Shown here: positions 33,815 through 42,547 of the stretch, one piece after another
Layout: each line of letters starts with the position of its first letter
Numbering within the stretch: position 1 is the first letter of the stretch
Assembly: GCA_905194675.1 (NCBI GenBank)
Contig: CAJJTG010000007.1
Location: 1-64,000, forward strand
DNA from: an uncultured Collinsella sp.
GTDB lineage: Bacteria; Actinomycetota; Coriobacteriia; Coriobacteriales; Coriobacteriaceae
Length of the DNA: 64,000 nucleotides
Direction of reading: 5' to 3'
Notes under the pieces: model-generated
Databases searched by the model: none
Told to the model about the DNA's origin: nothing
What the model saw: the letters and a program-made list of their open reading frames with translations, nothing else
Position numbers and translations under genes: made by a program

Positions 33815-35299
33815 ATGTCGGTCATTAAGATGTACGGCTACGAGGCCGCGCAGCAAACGGAGTATCAGACCAAGAAGTGGGCGACCAAGGAGGAAATGCA
33901 GACGCTGTCATCCGGCGATGAGCAGCGCGATGTGATCTTGGCGCAAGGTGCCACGGTGGCTTTCTACGAGGGCGACAAGCACTGGGAGACGAGCGTGTCC
34001 AACAATGTGTTTGCCTTTGGCGGTACCGGCAGCGGCAAAACGGCGAGTTTCATTTTGCCCAACCTGCTCAATCACCACGAGTGCTGCTATGTGGTCACGG
34101 ACACCAAGGGCGAGCTGCTGCGCCGTACGGGGAAGGGCTTCGAGGAGGACGGCTACGAGGTAACGGTTCTCGACACCATCAATCCCGAGCAGTCGTCCGG
34201 GTACGATCCTTTGCGCTACGTGATGGATGTCGAGGATATCCCCACCACAGTGGCGTCAATCATGGAGGGGGTCGATCCTGACAGGCGTAGCTTTAGGGAC
34301 GATCCGTTTTGGGACAATGCGAGCGATCTGCTACTTCGAGCGATTATTGGAATCCTGTTCCTCTTAGAGTGCCTTGCCGGCACATTTGCGCCGGACGGGG
34401 ATCCCGCAGCTCCGCGACGCTATCTTAAGATGAACAACGTCTTTAAGCTGGCGGCACTCATCAAGGTTACGGGAGATGGCGAGGGACGATTTCCGCTGGA
34501 TCACCTTGTGGAGCAGGTGGAGTCCAAGGAATTTCTTGGCAAGTATGATTCTGCGAACGCGGACCTGTATGGCGTTGAACAGTATCGTGATTTTCGCGGG
34601 GCAGCCGATAGAACGCTTAAGAGCATTCTGATCACGCTTAACGCGACCATCTCGCGGCTTAAGACCCCCCAGCTCATGCGCGTCTTTGAGAAAGACGAGA
34701 TGCGCCTCGACCGTATCGACGAGGGCAAGCGCGTAATCGATCTTAAGGTGAGCGACAACGACTCGACCAATGCATGGCTTGCGAACGTTGCCCTTAAGCA
34801 GCTGTTTAACCTGGCCCAGCGCCGCGCTGATTCCAACCCCAGCGGGCATTTGCAGCGCCACGTGCAGTTTATTCTGGATGAGTTTCCCAACGTGGGCCGC
34901 ATTCCCGATTTTGAGCGGAGTATTGCGACCGTGCGCAGCCGTGGCATTAGCTTTTTGATGTGCGCGCAATCGCTGAGTCAGCTCGATGGTGCGTACGGCA
35001 AATCCGCAGCGCTTACCATCCTCGATAACTGCGACAGCTTGATCTATATGGGCGGCGGCAGCAACATCGCGACACAGGAGTACATAAGCAATCTGTGCGG
35101 CGAGTCGGTTCTGGGCACCAATTACGTGGGCGCCGAGCGTACTGCCGTCGATGTGCGCGGTTGCGTGATAACCCCGGGCGAGGTGGGGCTTATGCCGCGT
35201 ACCGACTGCCTGGTCAAAGTAACCGGCATGCGCCCCTTCCGTGCCAAGAAGTATTTTTGCGGCGACCATCCCAATGCGGCCAAGTGGCTGAGGGATTAG
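33815..35299 (+). CDS. Soluble VirD4/TraG-family ATPase
   Basis: A 494-aa protein from ATG 33815 (site AAAGGGG). It has Walker A G-G-T-G-S-G-K-T near residue 69, Walker B Q-F-I-L-D-E-F-P-N near 350, and the downstream S-R-G-I-S-F-L-M-C-A-Q-S and P-G-E-V-G-L-M-P segments typical of TraG/VirD4 coupling proteins. These hexameric ATPases feed DNA or protein into conjugation or secretion channels. Unlike classical members it has no N-terminal membrane helices, and no relaxase, VirB4 or channel gene is in the window. It heads towards clpP 114 bp downstream, suggesting a non-conjugative use. Confidence 0.85.
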   Translation: MSVIKMYGYEAAQQTEYQTKKWATKEEMQTLSSGDEQRDVILAQGATVAFYEGDKHWETSVSNNVFAFGGTGSGKTASFILPNLLNHHECCYVVTDTKGELLRRTGKGFEEDGYEVTVLDTINPEQSSGYDPLRYVMDVEDIPTTVASIMEGVDPDRRSFRDDPFWDNASDLLLRAIIGILFLLECLAGTFAPDGDPAAPRRYLKMNNVFKLAALIKVTGDGEGRFPLDHLVEQVESKEFLGKYDSANADLYGVEQYRDFRGAADRTLKSILITLNATISRLKTPQLMRVFEKDEMRLDRIDEGKRVIDLKVSDNDSTNAWLANVALKQLFNLAQRRADSNPSGHLQRHVQFILDEFPNVGRIPDFERSIATVRSRGISFLMCAQSLSQLDGAYGKSAALTILDNCDSLIYMGGGSNIATQEYISNLCGESVLGTNYVGAERTAVDVRGCVITPGEVGLMPRTDCLVKVTGMRPFRAKKYFCGDHPNAAKWLRD

Positions 35300-35336
35300 T
35301 CCTTGCAGCTTCGCGCGCTCCATCTTGCCTATTTGA

Positions 35337-35376
35337 CCGCACGGCTTCCATTGGCCGCTAGCCGTGCGGCCTCGTT
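35337..35376 (+). terminator. Terminator-like hairpin between the VirD4-like gene and clpP
   Basis: CCGCACGGCT (35337-35346) and AGCCGTGCGG (35360-35369) form a perfect 10-bp stem followed by CCTCGTTTT. It may reduce read-through so that clpP is expressed at a different level. Confidence 0.55.
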
Positions 35377-35413
35377 TTACTTCCTTACCGATTCCGTTTA
35401 GAAGGGAATTACC

Positions 35414-36016
35414 ATGTCCGTTATGTATCGTGAGCCTAGCATTATCAAGAAGTCCAAGGACGGTCGCGTTGCCGCCGTCGATATGGCAAGTGAGCTGCTT
35501 AACAGCCGCGTGCTGCTGCTGGAAGGCGAGGTCAACGATGTGACCTGCAATGGCCTTATTAAGTCCATGCTGGTGTTGGAGCATCAGAGCGCCACCGAGC
35601 CCATCACCCTCATCATCAACAGCCCGGGCGGTAGCGTTACGGCGGGGCTGGCGCTCATCGACACCATGCAGTCGCTCGACTGCCCCGTGATCACGGTGGG
35701 CGAGGGCGTCGTGGCCTCGATGGCCGCGGTGATCTTGGCCTGCGGCGACCACCGCCAGGTATACCGCCACACGCAAGTGCTCATCCACCAGTTGATGGGC
35801 GGCACGGGCATGGCGCAGCAGACCGATATCGAGATCGTGGCCCAGCACACGGCGGCCATGCGCGCCGAGCTGGACGAGCTGCTGGCCGAGCATGGCAACC
35901 TGAGCGCCCAGGAGTTCCACGAGCTCACCGAGCGCGACTGCTGGTGCAACGCCAGGCGCGCTCTGGAGTTGGGTCTGGTGGACGAGGCGATTGCTCCGAG
36001 TAAGAAGGCGCTCTAG
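35414..36016 (+). CDS. clpP: Accessory ClpP serine peptidase
   Basis: A 200-aa ClpP homologue. The catalytic triad is complete: Ser102 (V-V-A-S-M-A-A), His125 (V-L-I-H-Q) and Asp175 (T-E-R-D-C), with spacing like E. coli ClpP (97/122/171 in the mature form). N-S-P-G-G-S-V at 69-75 forms the oxyanion strand. Departures from housekeeping ClpP include V-V-A-S-M in place of the usual A-A-S-M and a Cys-rich C-W-C-N near 176. No ClpX or tig gene adjoins it. The likely partner is the ClpX-like protein at 51056, since both lie in the same accessory region. Confidence 0.88.
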   Translation: MSVMYREPSIIKKSKDGRVAAVDMASELLNSRVLLLEGEVNDVTCNGLIKSMLVLEHQSATEPITLIINSPGGSVTAGLALIDTMQSLDCPVITVGEGVVASMAAVILACGDHRQVYRHTQVLIHQLMGGTGMAQQTDIEIVAQHTAAMRAELDELLAEHGNLSAQEFHELTERDCWCNARRALELGLVDEAIAPSKKAL

Positions 36017-36090
36017 CGGGGCTCATGTCTTGTGGGCATATAGAGCGGGGCGAACGATCGCGTAGTTTAACGGCCAGAAAGAGGTTGAAC

Positions 36091-36885
36091 ATGAGCAGGA
36101 TTTGGGATGTCGACGGCATTGAGTGGGAAGACCTGCCCACCGTGAGCGACCTGCTGTGCGCTGCGGACACAAAGATCCTGGCGCGCGAGGTTGCCCTGCG
36201 ATACGGCGGCAAGCCGGACGGCCGCGGCCGTGTCGATAACGAGCGCAGCTTAAAGCGCGCCCGCCGCAAGGTCAAAAAGCTGCGCAAGGTTGACCCCGAG
36301 CCCAGCGACAATATCGTCCTGCTGCCCAAGCACGTCATCAATCGTCGTGGTGCAGGCCACGGCTTTGGCTATTACGACGTGGAGCCGTGCATCTTTACAC
36401 GCGGCGGCGTTCAAATGCTAGGTGAGGATGTGCTCGCCAAAGTACGTCCGTGGGAATTGATCTTGATGGATGATGAGTCCGCGAGCGAAATGCTGGGCTA
36501 TCGCGTATGGCTCGGCGGCGAGTGGGACCTGTGCGAGCGCTACCGCTTTTTGGCCGTGGTGTGCGTTCGCATGCTGAACAGCATCCGGGCGCAAAAGGAG
36601 CTGCGCAAGTGCCTCGTGCAGGGCGAGACAGCCTGTGATATGGACGAGGACGAGGCGATCGAAGGGATTCGCCGCGACGTGCTGTATCCCGAGGAAGTGA
36701 TCAACGCCAAACTCGGCGGCTATTGGGATGCGAGTTTGGGACTCAACCTGCCCTGGAAGAACGAGCACCGGCAGACTTGCACGCGAATCGACAGGGCTAT
36801 CGATGACCTGTTTGCCGAGGAGACGAAGCGCAATGCCGCGGAGCTTGGGGGGAAACTCGGGCAAGGATATGCGAAGCGTGGCTAG
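36091..36885 (+). CDS. Unknown 264-aa protein downstream of clpP
   Basis: The ATG at 36091 follows AAAGAGG. The N-terminal ~35 residues look like a small HTH (L-P-T-V-S-D-L-L-C-A, I-L-A-R-E-V-A-L-R-Y-G-G) followed by a very basic stretch (K-R-A-R-R-K-V-K-K-L-R-K, ~57-70), suggesting nucleic-acid contact. The rest is a mixed alpha/beta domain with no recognised motif. Codon use matches the host. It is the last gene of the first block; the AT-rich insert begins just after it. Confidence 0.65.
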   Translation: MSRIWDVDGIEWEDLPTVSDLLCAADTKILAREVALRYGGKPDGRGRVDNERSLKRARRKVKKLRKVDPEPSDNIVLLPKHVINRRGAGHGFGYYDVEPCIFTRGGVQMLGEDVLAKVRPWELILMDDESASEMLGYRVWLGGEWDLCERYRFLAVVCVRMLNSIRAQKELRKCLVQGETACDMDEDEAIEGIRRDVLYPEEVINAKLGGYWDASLGLNLPWKNEHRQTCTRIDRAIDDLFAEETKRNAAELGGKLGQGYAKRG

Positions 36886-37006
36886 GACGGATATTTGCTG
36901 TACAGATTACTTCCATGAATGAGCGAAGATAATTCGGCAAAAATCTGTCTGGACGGAATGATAGAACGATGGTGTTAAACGATATCTGTGCTTCAAGGAG
37001 TTAATA

Positions 37007-37462
37007 ATGGAAATCGCTTATAAGGATTTATTTCGTAAAAACTATCTTACTTATGTGCCCGGTCCAGCAGGTTTCTTCGCAAAAAAGTTCAAGGAAAGCG
37101 GATATAGCGAGGCTGAATTAATTGATTTGATTTTAGGAGTGGATTTCTCTCTCGCTGGAGCTGACGAGGATATTAGCCTGGAAAAGAAATGCGAAATAAT
37201 CGAACGGGCGGTTGCAGATGCGCATTATACGAGTTGGGCCCTCGACCTGATTGGTCTGGTGATTTCTTTTTCCGCCGGCAAGTTTTCGTCTGCGTTGGCG
37301 GTCAGCAATCCAATTCCAGCCGCGGTTTTCGTAGCGTTATTTCTGGCCGCCCTGGCAATATACGCTCGGTTTCGGATTTGCTTTGAACGAAATCGAACGG
37401 CACTGTTGTGTGCGCTGAGGCATATAAAGATGGTTCAAGCGAAGTTGAGCAAATCATCATGA
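37007..37462 (+). CDS. Small two-span membrane protein, unknown
   Basis: A 151-aa protein (site AAGGAG). A soluble N-terminal domain of ~80 residues (K-D-L-F-R-K-N-Y-L-T-Y, acidic E-D-I-S-L-E-K-K-C) is followed by two adjacent membrane helices (~78-95 and ~100-122) and a basic C-terminal tail. The gene is clearly more AT-rich than the genes to its left, so it is probably acquired. No family recognised. It converges on the HpaII-type nuclease gene. Confidence 0.6.
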   Translation: MEIAYKDLFRKNYLTYVPGPAGFFAKKFKESGYSEAELIDLILGVDFSLAGADEDISLEKKCEIIERAVADAHYTSWALDLIGLVISFSAGKFSSALAVSNPIPAAVFVALFLAALAIYARFRICFERNRTALLCALRHIKMVQAKLSKSS

Positions 37463-37541
37463 TTTTATTGCCTAATTGCAGCCATAAGCTATGAAGCACT
37501 GGGATTGCTATGCCTTATTGCAGGGATGCTTTACTGATTGA

Positions 37542-37581
37542 GAAAAACGTGAAGCGACCGTGGTTGACGGTCGCTTCACGT
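37542..37581 (-). terminator. Terminator after the HpaII-type nuclease gene
   Basis: ACGTGAAGCGACCG (37547-37560) and its exact complement (37568-37581) form a 14-bp stem. On the minus strand it is followed by TTTTTCTC, making it a good terminator for the restriction gene; it can also stop the convergent 151-aa gene. Confidence 0.8.
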
Positions 37582-37593
37582 AAACAGGCATTT

Positions 37594-38745
37594 TTAAATC
37601 TTGCGTAACCTGATTTGGAAGTTCAGATTAAAGAAATAGTCATCATCGATTTTATACACATACCCATAGTCACCATGGTCTGGATTTGTGCTGGGGAAAT
37701 CAAGATAAGCCAAATTGTATAGGTAGTCTTTGAATTCGTCGGATTCAAGAGCGTAATGACAGGTTATTTTTCCAGTTTTTGAAACATCGATGTAGCCACC
37801 ATTGACGACGCCCTTGCCGTCCCAAAGCGTTGAGGCTGTCATTCTGCAATAAGTTGCGTATAGAAATGCCTTAAACATGTACTGGTATTTTAAGTGAGGA
37901 CGGGAAATCTGGTGTGGATTAGCCTGGGCCAGCCTATTAACTGCGGCTGGAAGGTTGACGTCCTTGTTCCCATGGAAAAAATGATCTCTTAGGATCCATT
38001 CGATCGCCTCGGGCAAAAGCGGATTAAGAAGCTCAAGATTGTCTCTAAAAGCTCGAACCTTTGCTTTTTTTGCGATGACATAGTCTTTAAATACAACGGA
38101 ACTTGCCGTCTCAATGATTGCGTCGCATCGACTTTGGACCGCTGCGTGGTTTTTGCTGTCCACTAATGAATTGATGTGATTCATGTCATCGTCATTGATG
38201 CCGTTAATTTGATAAATCAACCCCGAGGCTGATGCCGTGTTGAATAGGGTAGGGTCATTGCCAAAATACGATTTAATCGAGAAGCCGATGCGATCGCGCT
38301 TGAGGCCAGTGCGCGAATCAAGCGTTGTTAGATAAATGTCGTTTTTATCGCCGCTCCCGGCCTTCAACTTCAGGACTTCTGCCAGCTTCAGGAAGGTCAC
38401 AGCTTCTTCAGATGCTGTGAAGGTGCTTTTCCCGTGCTGAATTTTATCCATAAGATCGTCAGCGGCGACAGTAAAATCGCTGGCGGCAACCTTGGCAACG
38501 GGAGAGCCGTTAACGTCGATGATTACATCCGTATTGTTTTCATCCATGCTATACGCGACGATGCGGTCTTTGGTTTCTTTCCTAATGACCCCTACAACTT
38601 CCATCCATACATCGGTGGCTTGCGTTGAAGTGTCATACGAAAGGGCGATCTTTCCGTCGCCGATAAGACGCATTGCGGTATAGAGCTCGCTCCATTCGCC
38701 TTTATTAGCTCGCCATTTATCTGCCTGTTTTTCATCGCGTGCCAT
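37594..38745 (-). CDS. HpaII-family type II restriction endonuclease
   Basis: A 383-aa protein matching the HpaII family, with the N-terminal signature N-K-G-E-W-S-E-L-Y-T-x-M-R-L-I-x-D-G-K, central R-I-G-F-S-I-K-S-Y-F-G (the PD-(D/E)XK-type lysine region) and S-G-L-I-Y-Q-I near 185. HpaII cuts C/CGG; by family it should do the same here, though specificity can drift. Its start overlaps the methylase gene by 14 bp. GC is well below the core genes, so the pair is probably a mobile restriction cassette. Confidence 0.85.
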   Translation of the reverse strand: MARDEKQADKWRANKGEWSELYTAMRLIGDGKIALSYDTSTQATDVWMEVVGVIRKETKDRIVAYSMDENNTDVIIDVNGSPVAKVAASDFTVAADDLMDKIQHGKSTFTASEEAVTFLKLAEVLKLKAGSGDKNDIYLTTLDSRTGLKRDRIGFSIKSYFGNDPTLFNTASASGLIYQINGINDDDMNHINSLVDSKNHAAVQSRCDAIIETASSVVFKDYVIAKKAKVRAFRDNLELLNPLLPEAIEWILRDHFFHGNKDVNLPAAVNRLAQANPHQISRPHLKYQYMFKAFLYATYCRMTASTLWDGKGVVNGGYIDVSKTGKITCHYALESDEFKDYLYNLAYLDFPSTNPDHGDYGYVYKIDDDYFFNLNFQIRLRKI

Positions 38746-39745
38746 CTAGGACCTCCCTAATTTTTTTTGCAATTTCAGCAATGACGGGCACCGTTACCGA
38801 ATTGCCAAATTGCTTATATAGCTGAGTGTCGCTCAGGACTAAATTGTATGAATCGGGAAAACCTTGAAGTCGTGCCCATTCACGAGGGGTTAGCTTTCTA
38901 ACGTCCTCTTTATTGATTGACCCCTTAATCCTGGTCACCGGGGTCATAGAATGCTCCCGGTGATCGACAATTAGATTGCGCTCGCGACCCATACCTCCGC
39001 AAACGATGGCTCCTGCGATGCCGTCTAGCTCACGAATTTCATAGCCAAACCCGTGCCCAAGTGCCTCATGTCTCGCTCTGTGCTTTCTGAGCGTTTCAAG
39101 GTAAACATCAGATAGATAGTACTTTGGGCTAATGGGGGCGTTTTCGAGGATGTCGCTGAGGGTGGCTTTGTGTTCAAGTCCAGATGGAAAGGTAAAGCTA
39201 TCTGGAGCGACGTCGTCTCGAAAAGCAACAATATAAATTCGCTCTCTGTTTTGGGGAACGCCAAAATCCTTAGAGTTCAACATCTTATAAAATGGGACGT
39301 ATCCCTCTTCTTTTAGTGCGCCGAGAATAGTCTCAAATGTCCTGCCTTTATCGTGGATGGGGAGTCCCTTGACATTTTCGCAGAAGATAACGCTCGGTTT
39401 GTTTGCACGCTCGGTGCAAATGCGAAGCGTATCGAAGAACAAAGTTCCGCGGGCCCTGCCTTTGTAATCGTCAGCAAATCCCTTTCGTTTCCCCGCCAGA
39501 CTAAAAGCTTGGCAGGGAAAGCCCGCCAAGCAAATGTCAAAATCGGGAACATCCGAAGCATCAATTTGTGTGATATCGCCTGCGATTTGAAAGGAGTCGA
39601 TGAAATTTGCGCGATAGGTTTTACGTGCTGGTTCATCCAATTCGCTTGCGAAGATGGTTTTGATGTCAGAGCCAAAGGCCTCTTCGAATCCCATCCTGAT
39701 TCCACCAATGCCAGCAAATAGATCAATGGCTCGATACGTTGCCAT
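38732..39745 (-). CDS. DNA (cytosine-5) methyltransferase
   Basis: A 337-aa C5 methylase with the full motif series: I (D-L-F-A-G-I-G-G near residue 8), IV with catalytic Cys (G-F-P-C-Q-A-F-S near 76), VI (E-N-V-K-G-L near 122), VIII (Q-N-R-E-R-I-Y near 168), and X (Q-F-G-N-S-V near 317). The target-recognition region lies ~190-290. It protects the host from the adjacent HpaII-type nuclease, presumably at CCGG, and its gene comes first in the operon, as needed for safe establishment. Confidence 0.93.
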   Translation of the reverse strand: MATYRAIDLFAGIGGIRMGFEEAFGSDIKTIFASELDEPARKTYRANFIDSFQIAGDITQIDASDVPDFDICLAGFPCQAFSLAGKRKGFADDYKGRARGTLFFDTLRICTERANKPSVIFCENVKGLPIHDKGRTFETILGALKEEGYVPFYKMLNSKDFGVPQNRERIYIVAFRDDVAPDSFTFPSGLEHKATLSDILENAPISPKYYLSDVYLETLRKHRARHEALGHGFGYEIRELDGIAGAIVCGGMGRERNLIVDHREHSMTPVTRIKGSINKEDVRKLTPREWARLQGFPDSYNLVLSDTQLYKQFGNSVTVPVIAEIAKKIREVLDGTR

Positions 39746-39959
39746 ACCACTCCCGATAACAATGCGGTGTTGAAGCAGTTAGAAACCCGCAGATACCTTC
39801 TTTCGAATCAAACATTTTATTCTAGCTTGGATTGAGCCTGTCCTGCGTGCGGCAACTAGTCAAAAAGACTATAAAGCAATCTTGAGATAGGAAATTGAGG
39901 TTATTTTGAAGCTGTATGACAGGGCAAGAGCTGAAGATAATTAATGGAGGGCATGTTTG

Positions 39960-40215
39960 CGGGCCTGTATCGTGTGCACTGACAGCGAATGAGACAAATA
40001 ATAGTCAAGTGTGAATATGGCATAACTTGGGTTGTCGAATGCATCGGTGCAATGGCCGCATGCGTCGCGCACATGTCGTGTGTCTTGGACGGTCAGGTTG
40101 CTAGAGGCGAATTTGGGATTGTTAATTTCAAACAGGGGGAATGTTGTTTCGCAATTTGATTGACATTATTTATCTGTGCAACACTCTTTGACGGATTGTT
40201 CGGTCTTACGTGCTA
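39960..40215 (-). pseudogene. Remnant of the C-terminus of a Cys-motif protein (third copy)
   Basis: The minus strand encodes N-L-T-V-Q-D-T-R-H-V-R-D-A-C-G, matching D-L-T-V-Q-D-T-W-N-T-P-D-A-C-V near the end of the protein at 43877-46037, and Q-I-N-N before it in another frame. It lacks a start and is frame-shifted. The wider 505-bp gap (39746-40250) contains this relic, the methylase promoter region and otherwise AT-rich sequence with no other gene. Confidence 0.7.
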
Positions 40216-40250
40216 TGAGCTGCATGAATACTTAATGAGGCCTATATAAT

Positions 40251-42485
40251 CTAGAGCGTTCTTTTGAATTGTCGTGAGGCGGGGCAACAGGGATTGCTGA
40301 CTGTGCCCTCCGTCGTCCAATCCTCTTTTATGGCCGCCTCCGCGGTCGCGATGCGATCGTCTCTGATGGATAGGCAATCCCAGTAGTCGGACAAACCGGG
40401 AACGGGGGTGTGTCTGATTGGTTTCATTCCTTTCTTTCTGGCCTTGTCAGCCTCCATCTCTAATGAGATGACGGTGGCAACTAAGTCGAATTTAGAAAGT
40501 GCCCATCCGTTGTCCGATTTGCGACAGCTACTAGTGTTCTGCTCTGCGAGCTTATCTAAGAGCTCTGGAAGGGTGCCTAATTGCGCTGACTGGGTCGTAA
40601 TAGTAACGATTTCATTGCCATCCGCCAATGACCCGTTCCAAATCACGGGGCGAGGATGGCCACATGCTTCAGGTGTTTGAGTGCTGGGCTGGTTTTTGGG
40701 CTGATTGATCGCTTTGAGCCACTCTTCGTAGAGTGCTTTCGGCACGAGGGGAGAGCGTTGATAAAAAGGTCCAAGGGTGTGGTCGACGGCGGCGGCTAGT
40801 TCTTGAAAATAAAGCTGTCGTTTTTTGTTGATAGCCATAGGGTTATGCCCGTCTTTCTCGCTGACGGTATCTGCTTTGCGTCTTAAATTGACGGCAGTTG
40901 CATGGGGCGGCTTTTTACCAAGCTTGAGTTTTCTATTACTCGCGGGATTGCAGTACATGCCCGTTTCGTTGTCGTATCTAGAACAATACTTGCTATTGTT
41001 GCCAGTTGGGAAAAAGGGCTCGTTACATGTGCTGCATTTTGCCGGAAGTGCCCCAGATCGCAGGGCTTCGCATAGTAGATGCGCATAGAAAACCGGGAAT
41101 GATTCCGGAAGAAAAGAATGAATCAATGAGTGGGAGCGGTCTATCAAGTGCTGGAAATGAAGGGCTTCTTGCATTGCGTCACTGTCGTTGATGTCGATAA
41201 CAAGGTACTTTCCGTCATTTACGATAAACCGCATGATGCCGATTGTGCTTTCGGCGTTCCTCGATAACTCCACCTTGTTGTAGAGCCTGTTCTGAATCAG
41301 GTTGAGTGCCAGAGAGTCGAGGCTATTGAGGTCCTGGACCATTGGGGCGGCGATTGCATGTTTCGTGCATTCTGAGGACGTTAGTTCCCCAAAACGGCGA
41401 ATTTGATCAGCGACATCCAGGATGGATTCTCCGGTAGAAAGCAGCTTCGCGAATAATGAAACGTAGCTGCTGAGGTCATCCCGATAAGAAGGCTCGTTTA
41501 TCTTCTTGGATAAGCTAAGACAATCAATGATGATGTCGCCAAGAACGGCTATTGCCAACTCATGGATATCGATGGCTAGTTGGGTATCAACTAATTGACC
41601 GTGGAAGTGCGTCTCATAAAACTCTCTTTTGGTTTCTGGCGTTTTAAGCGCCAACGGGTGGTGGGCAATTGAGCGCTCGCTTCCGCGAGCGAGCTCAGGC
41701 CTACTGTTTAGGCCAAAGAGCATTTCAATGTAATTGGCCAGATTAGGGGCAACGGAATCGGCGGCATCGTTGCTGCTTAGTAACTCAAGTGCTGGCATAG
41801 CAACTTTCGCGATGTTCCTGCACTCTATTGCCCAAAGGGAGAAAACCTTCGAGGGCAAATAGGCATCGGGTATTTCATCAAGATAAACTGAATCGATGCA
41901 TAATGAGCAAGCATTGAAAAAGAGCTGGTAGATACCGTCCGAATAGCCGCCGCTTATTGCGGAATCAAGCGCTTGCTTGACTGCTTCTGTGAGCTCATGC
42001 GTTATATTTGCCTTTTCGATATGGCATTTGTCGAGGTCGCCGCCTGCGTCAATTATTCTCGAACAAAGCGGAGGAAAACACGTGGAAGCATTTTTATAAT
42101 CTGAGCCTTCGAGATATTGAGCTTCTTGAATGCGCTGCATTCGCTGTGGCGAATTAAAGATGCGGTGTGGAACGGGCGCTGAATGGGCGTTACGATATTC
42201 GGCATACCAAGAGGACATTTCGTTAAAGAACTTCTCAAGATCAATTCTTAGGAATTCGTTTAACAGCTCTTTTGCAGACCAATGCTGTTCGAATTCCGCT
42301 CCTTCACATTCTTGATCCTTATCGGGTTTTGCGTTTGTCAGTTGTTTGCAACAGAGATGCAAAGAGGTATCTCTGTCAAACCGAATGAAGCTAGCCCTAA
42401 CACGCCAGGTCAGAGCTATTAAATTGGCACCTTGCATATTTCTTAAACCAGCACAACTTTCAAAATCAAATATACTTTGTGCCAT
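40251..42485 (-). CDS. Large Cys-motif (zinc-ribbon-like) protein, module 1
   Basis: A 744-aa soluble protein of unknown function. It is all-helical for the first ~470 residues. Near residues 480-515 it has C-x2-C-x3-F-F-P-T-G-x-N-S-K-Y-C-x-R-Y, then Y-C-N-P, a four-Cys zinc-ribbon pattern of the kind found in DUF6076-like proteins. A basic, variable C-terminal domain follows. It is paralogous to the frame-shifted gene at 43877-46037 (same Cys motif, R-K-A-D-T, I-N-Q-P). No ribosome-binding site precedes the ATG; a tandem TTGTGCCATTGTGCCA overlaps the start, so the message may be leaderless. It is divergent from the small acidic gene at 42548. Confidence 0.7.
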   Translation of the reverse strand: MAQSIFDFESCAGLRNMQGANLIALTWRVRASFIRFDRDTSLHLCCKQLTNAKPDKDQECEGAEFEQHWSAKELLNEFLRIDLEKFFNEMSSWYAEYRNAHSAPVPHRIFNSPQRMQRIQEAQYLEGSDYKNASTCFPPLCSRIIDAGGDLDKCHIEKANITHELTEAVKQALDSAISGGYSDGIYQLFFNACSLCIDSVYLDEIPDAYLPSKVFSLWAIECRNIAKVAMPALELLSSNDAADSVAPNLANYIEMLFGLNSRPELARGSERSIAHHPLALKTPETKREFYETHFHGQLVDTQLAIDIHELAIAVLGDIIIDCLSLSKKINEPSYRDDLSSYVSLFAKLLSTGESILDVADQIRRFGELTSSECTKHAIAAPMVQDLNSLDSLALNLIQNRLYNKVELSRNAESTIGIMRFIVNDGKYLVIDINDSDAMQEALHFQHLIDRSHSLIHSFLPESFPVFYAHLLCEALRSGALPAKCSTCNEPFFPTGNNSKYCSRYDNETGMYCNPASNRKLKLGKKPPHATAVNLRRKADTVSEKDGHNPMAINKKRQLYFQELAAAVDHTLGPFYQRSPLVPKALYEEWLKAINQPKNQPSTQTPEACGHPRPVIWNGSLADGNEIVTITTQSAQLGTLPELLDKLAEQNTSSCRKSDNGWALSKFDLVATVISLEMEADKARKKGMKPIRHTPVPGLSDYWDCLSIRDDRIATAEAAIKEDWTTEGTVSNPCCPASRQFKRTL

Positions 42486-42547
42486 TGTGCCACTTTGTCG
42501 TGTTCAATAGGAGTCGAGCAAGAAAGAAGTCCAAGGGAGGACGGAAA

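Noticed and set aside
33815..35299. Intact conjugative element (ICE) around the VirD4-like gene
   Set aside because: No relaxase, VirB4, integrase or att-flanked boundary was found in the window.
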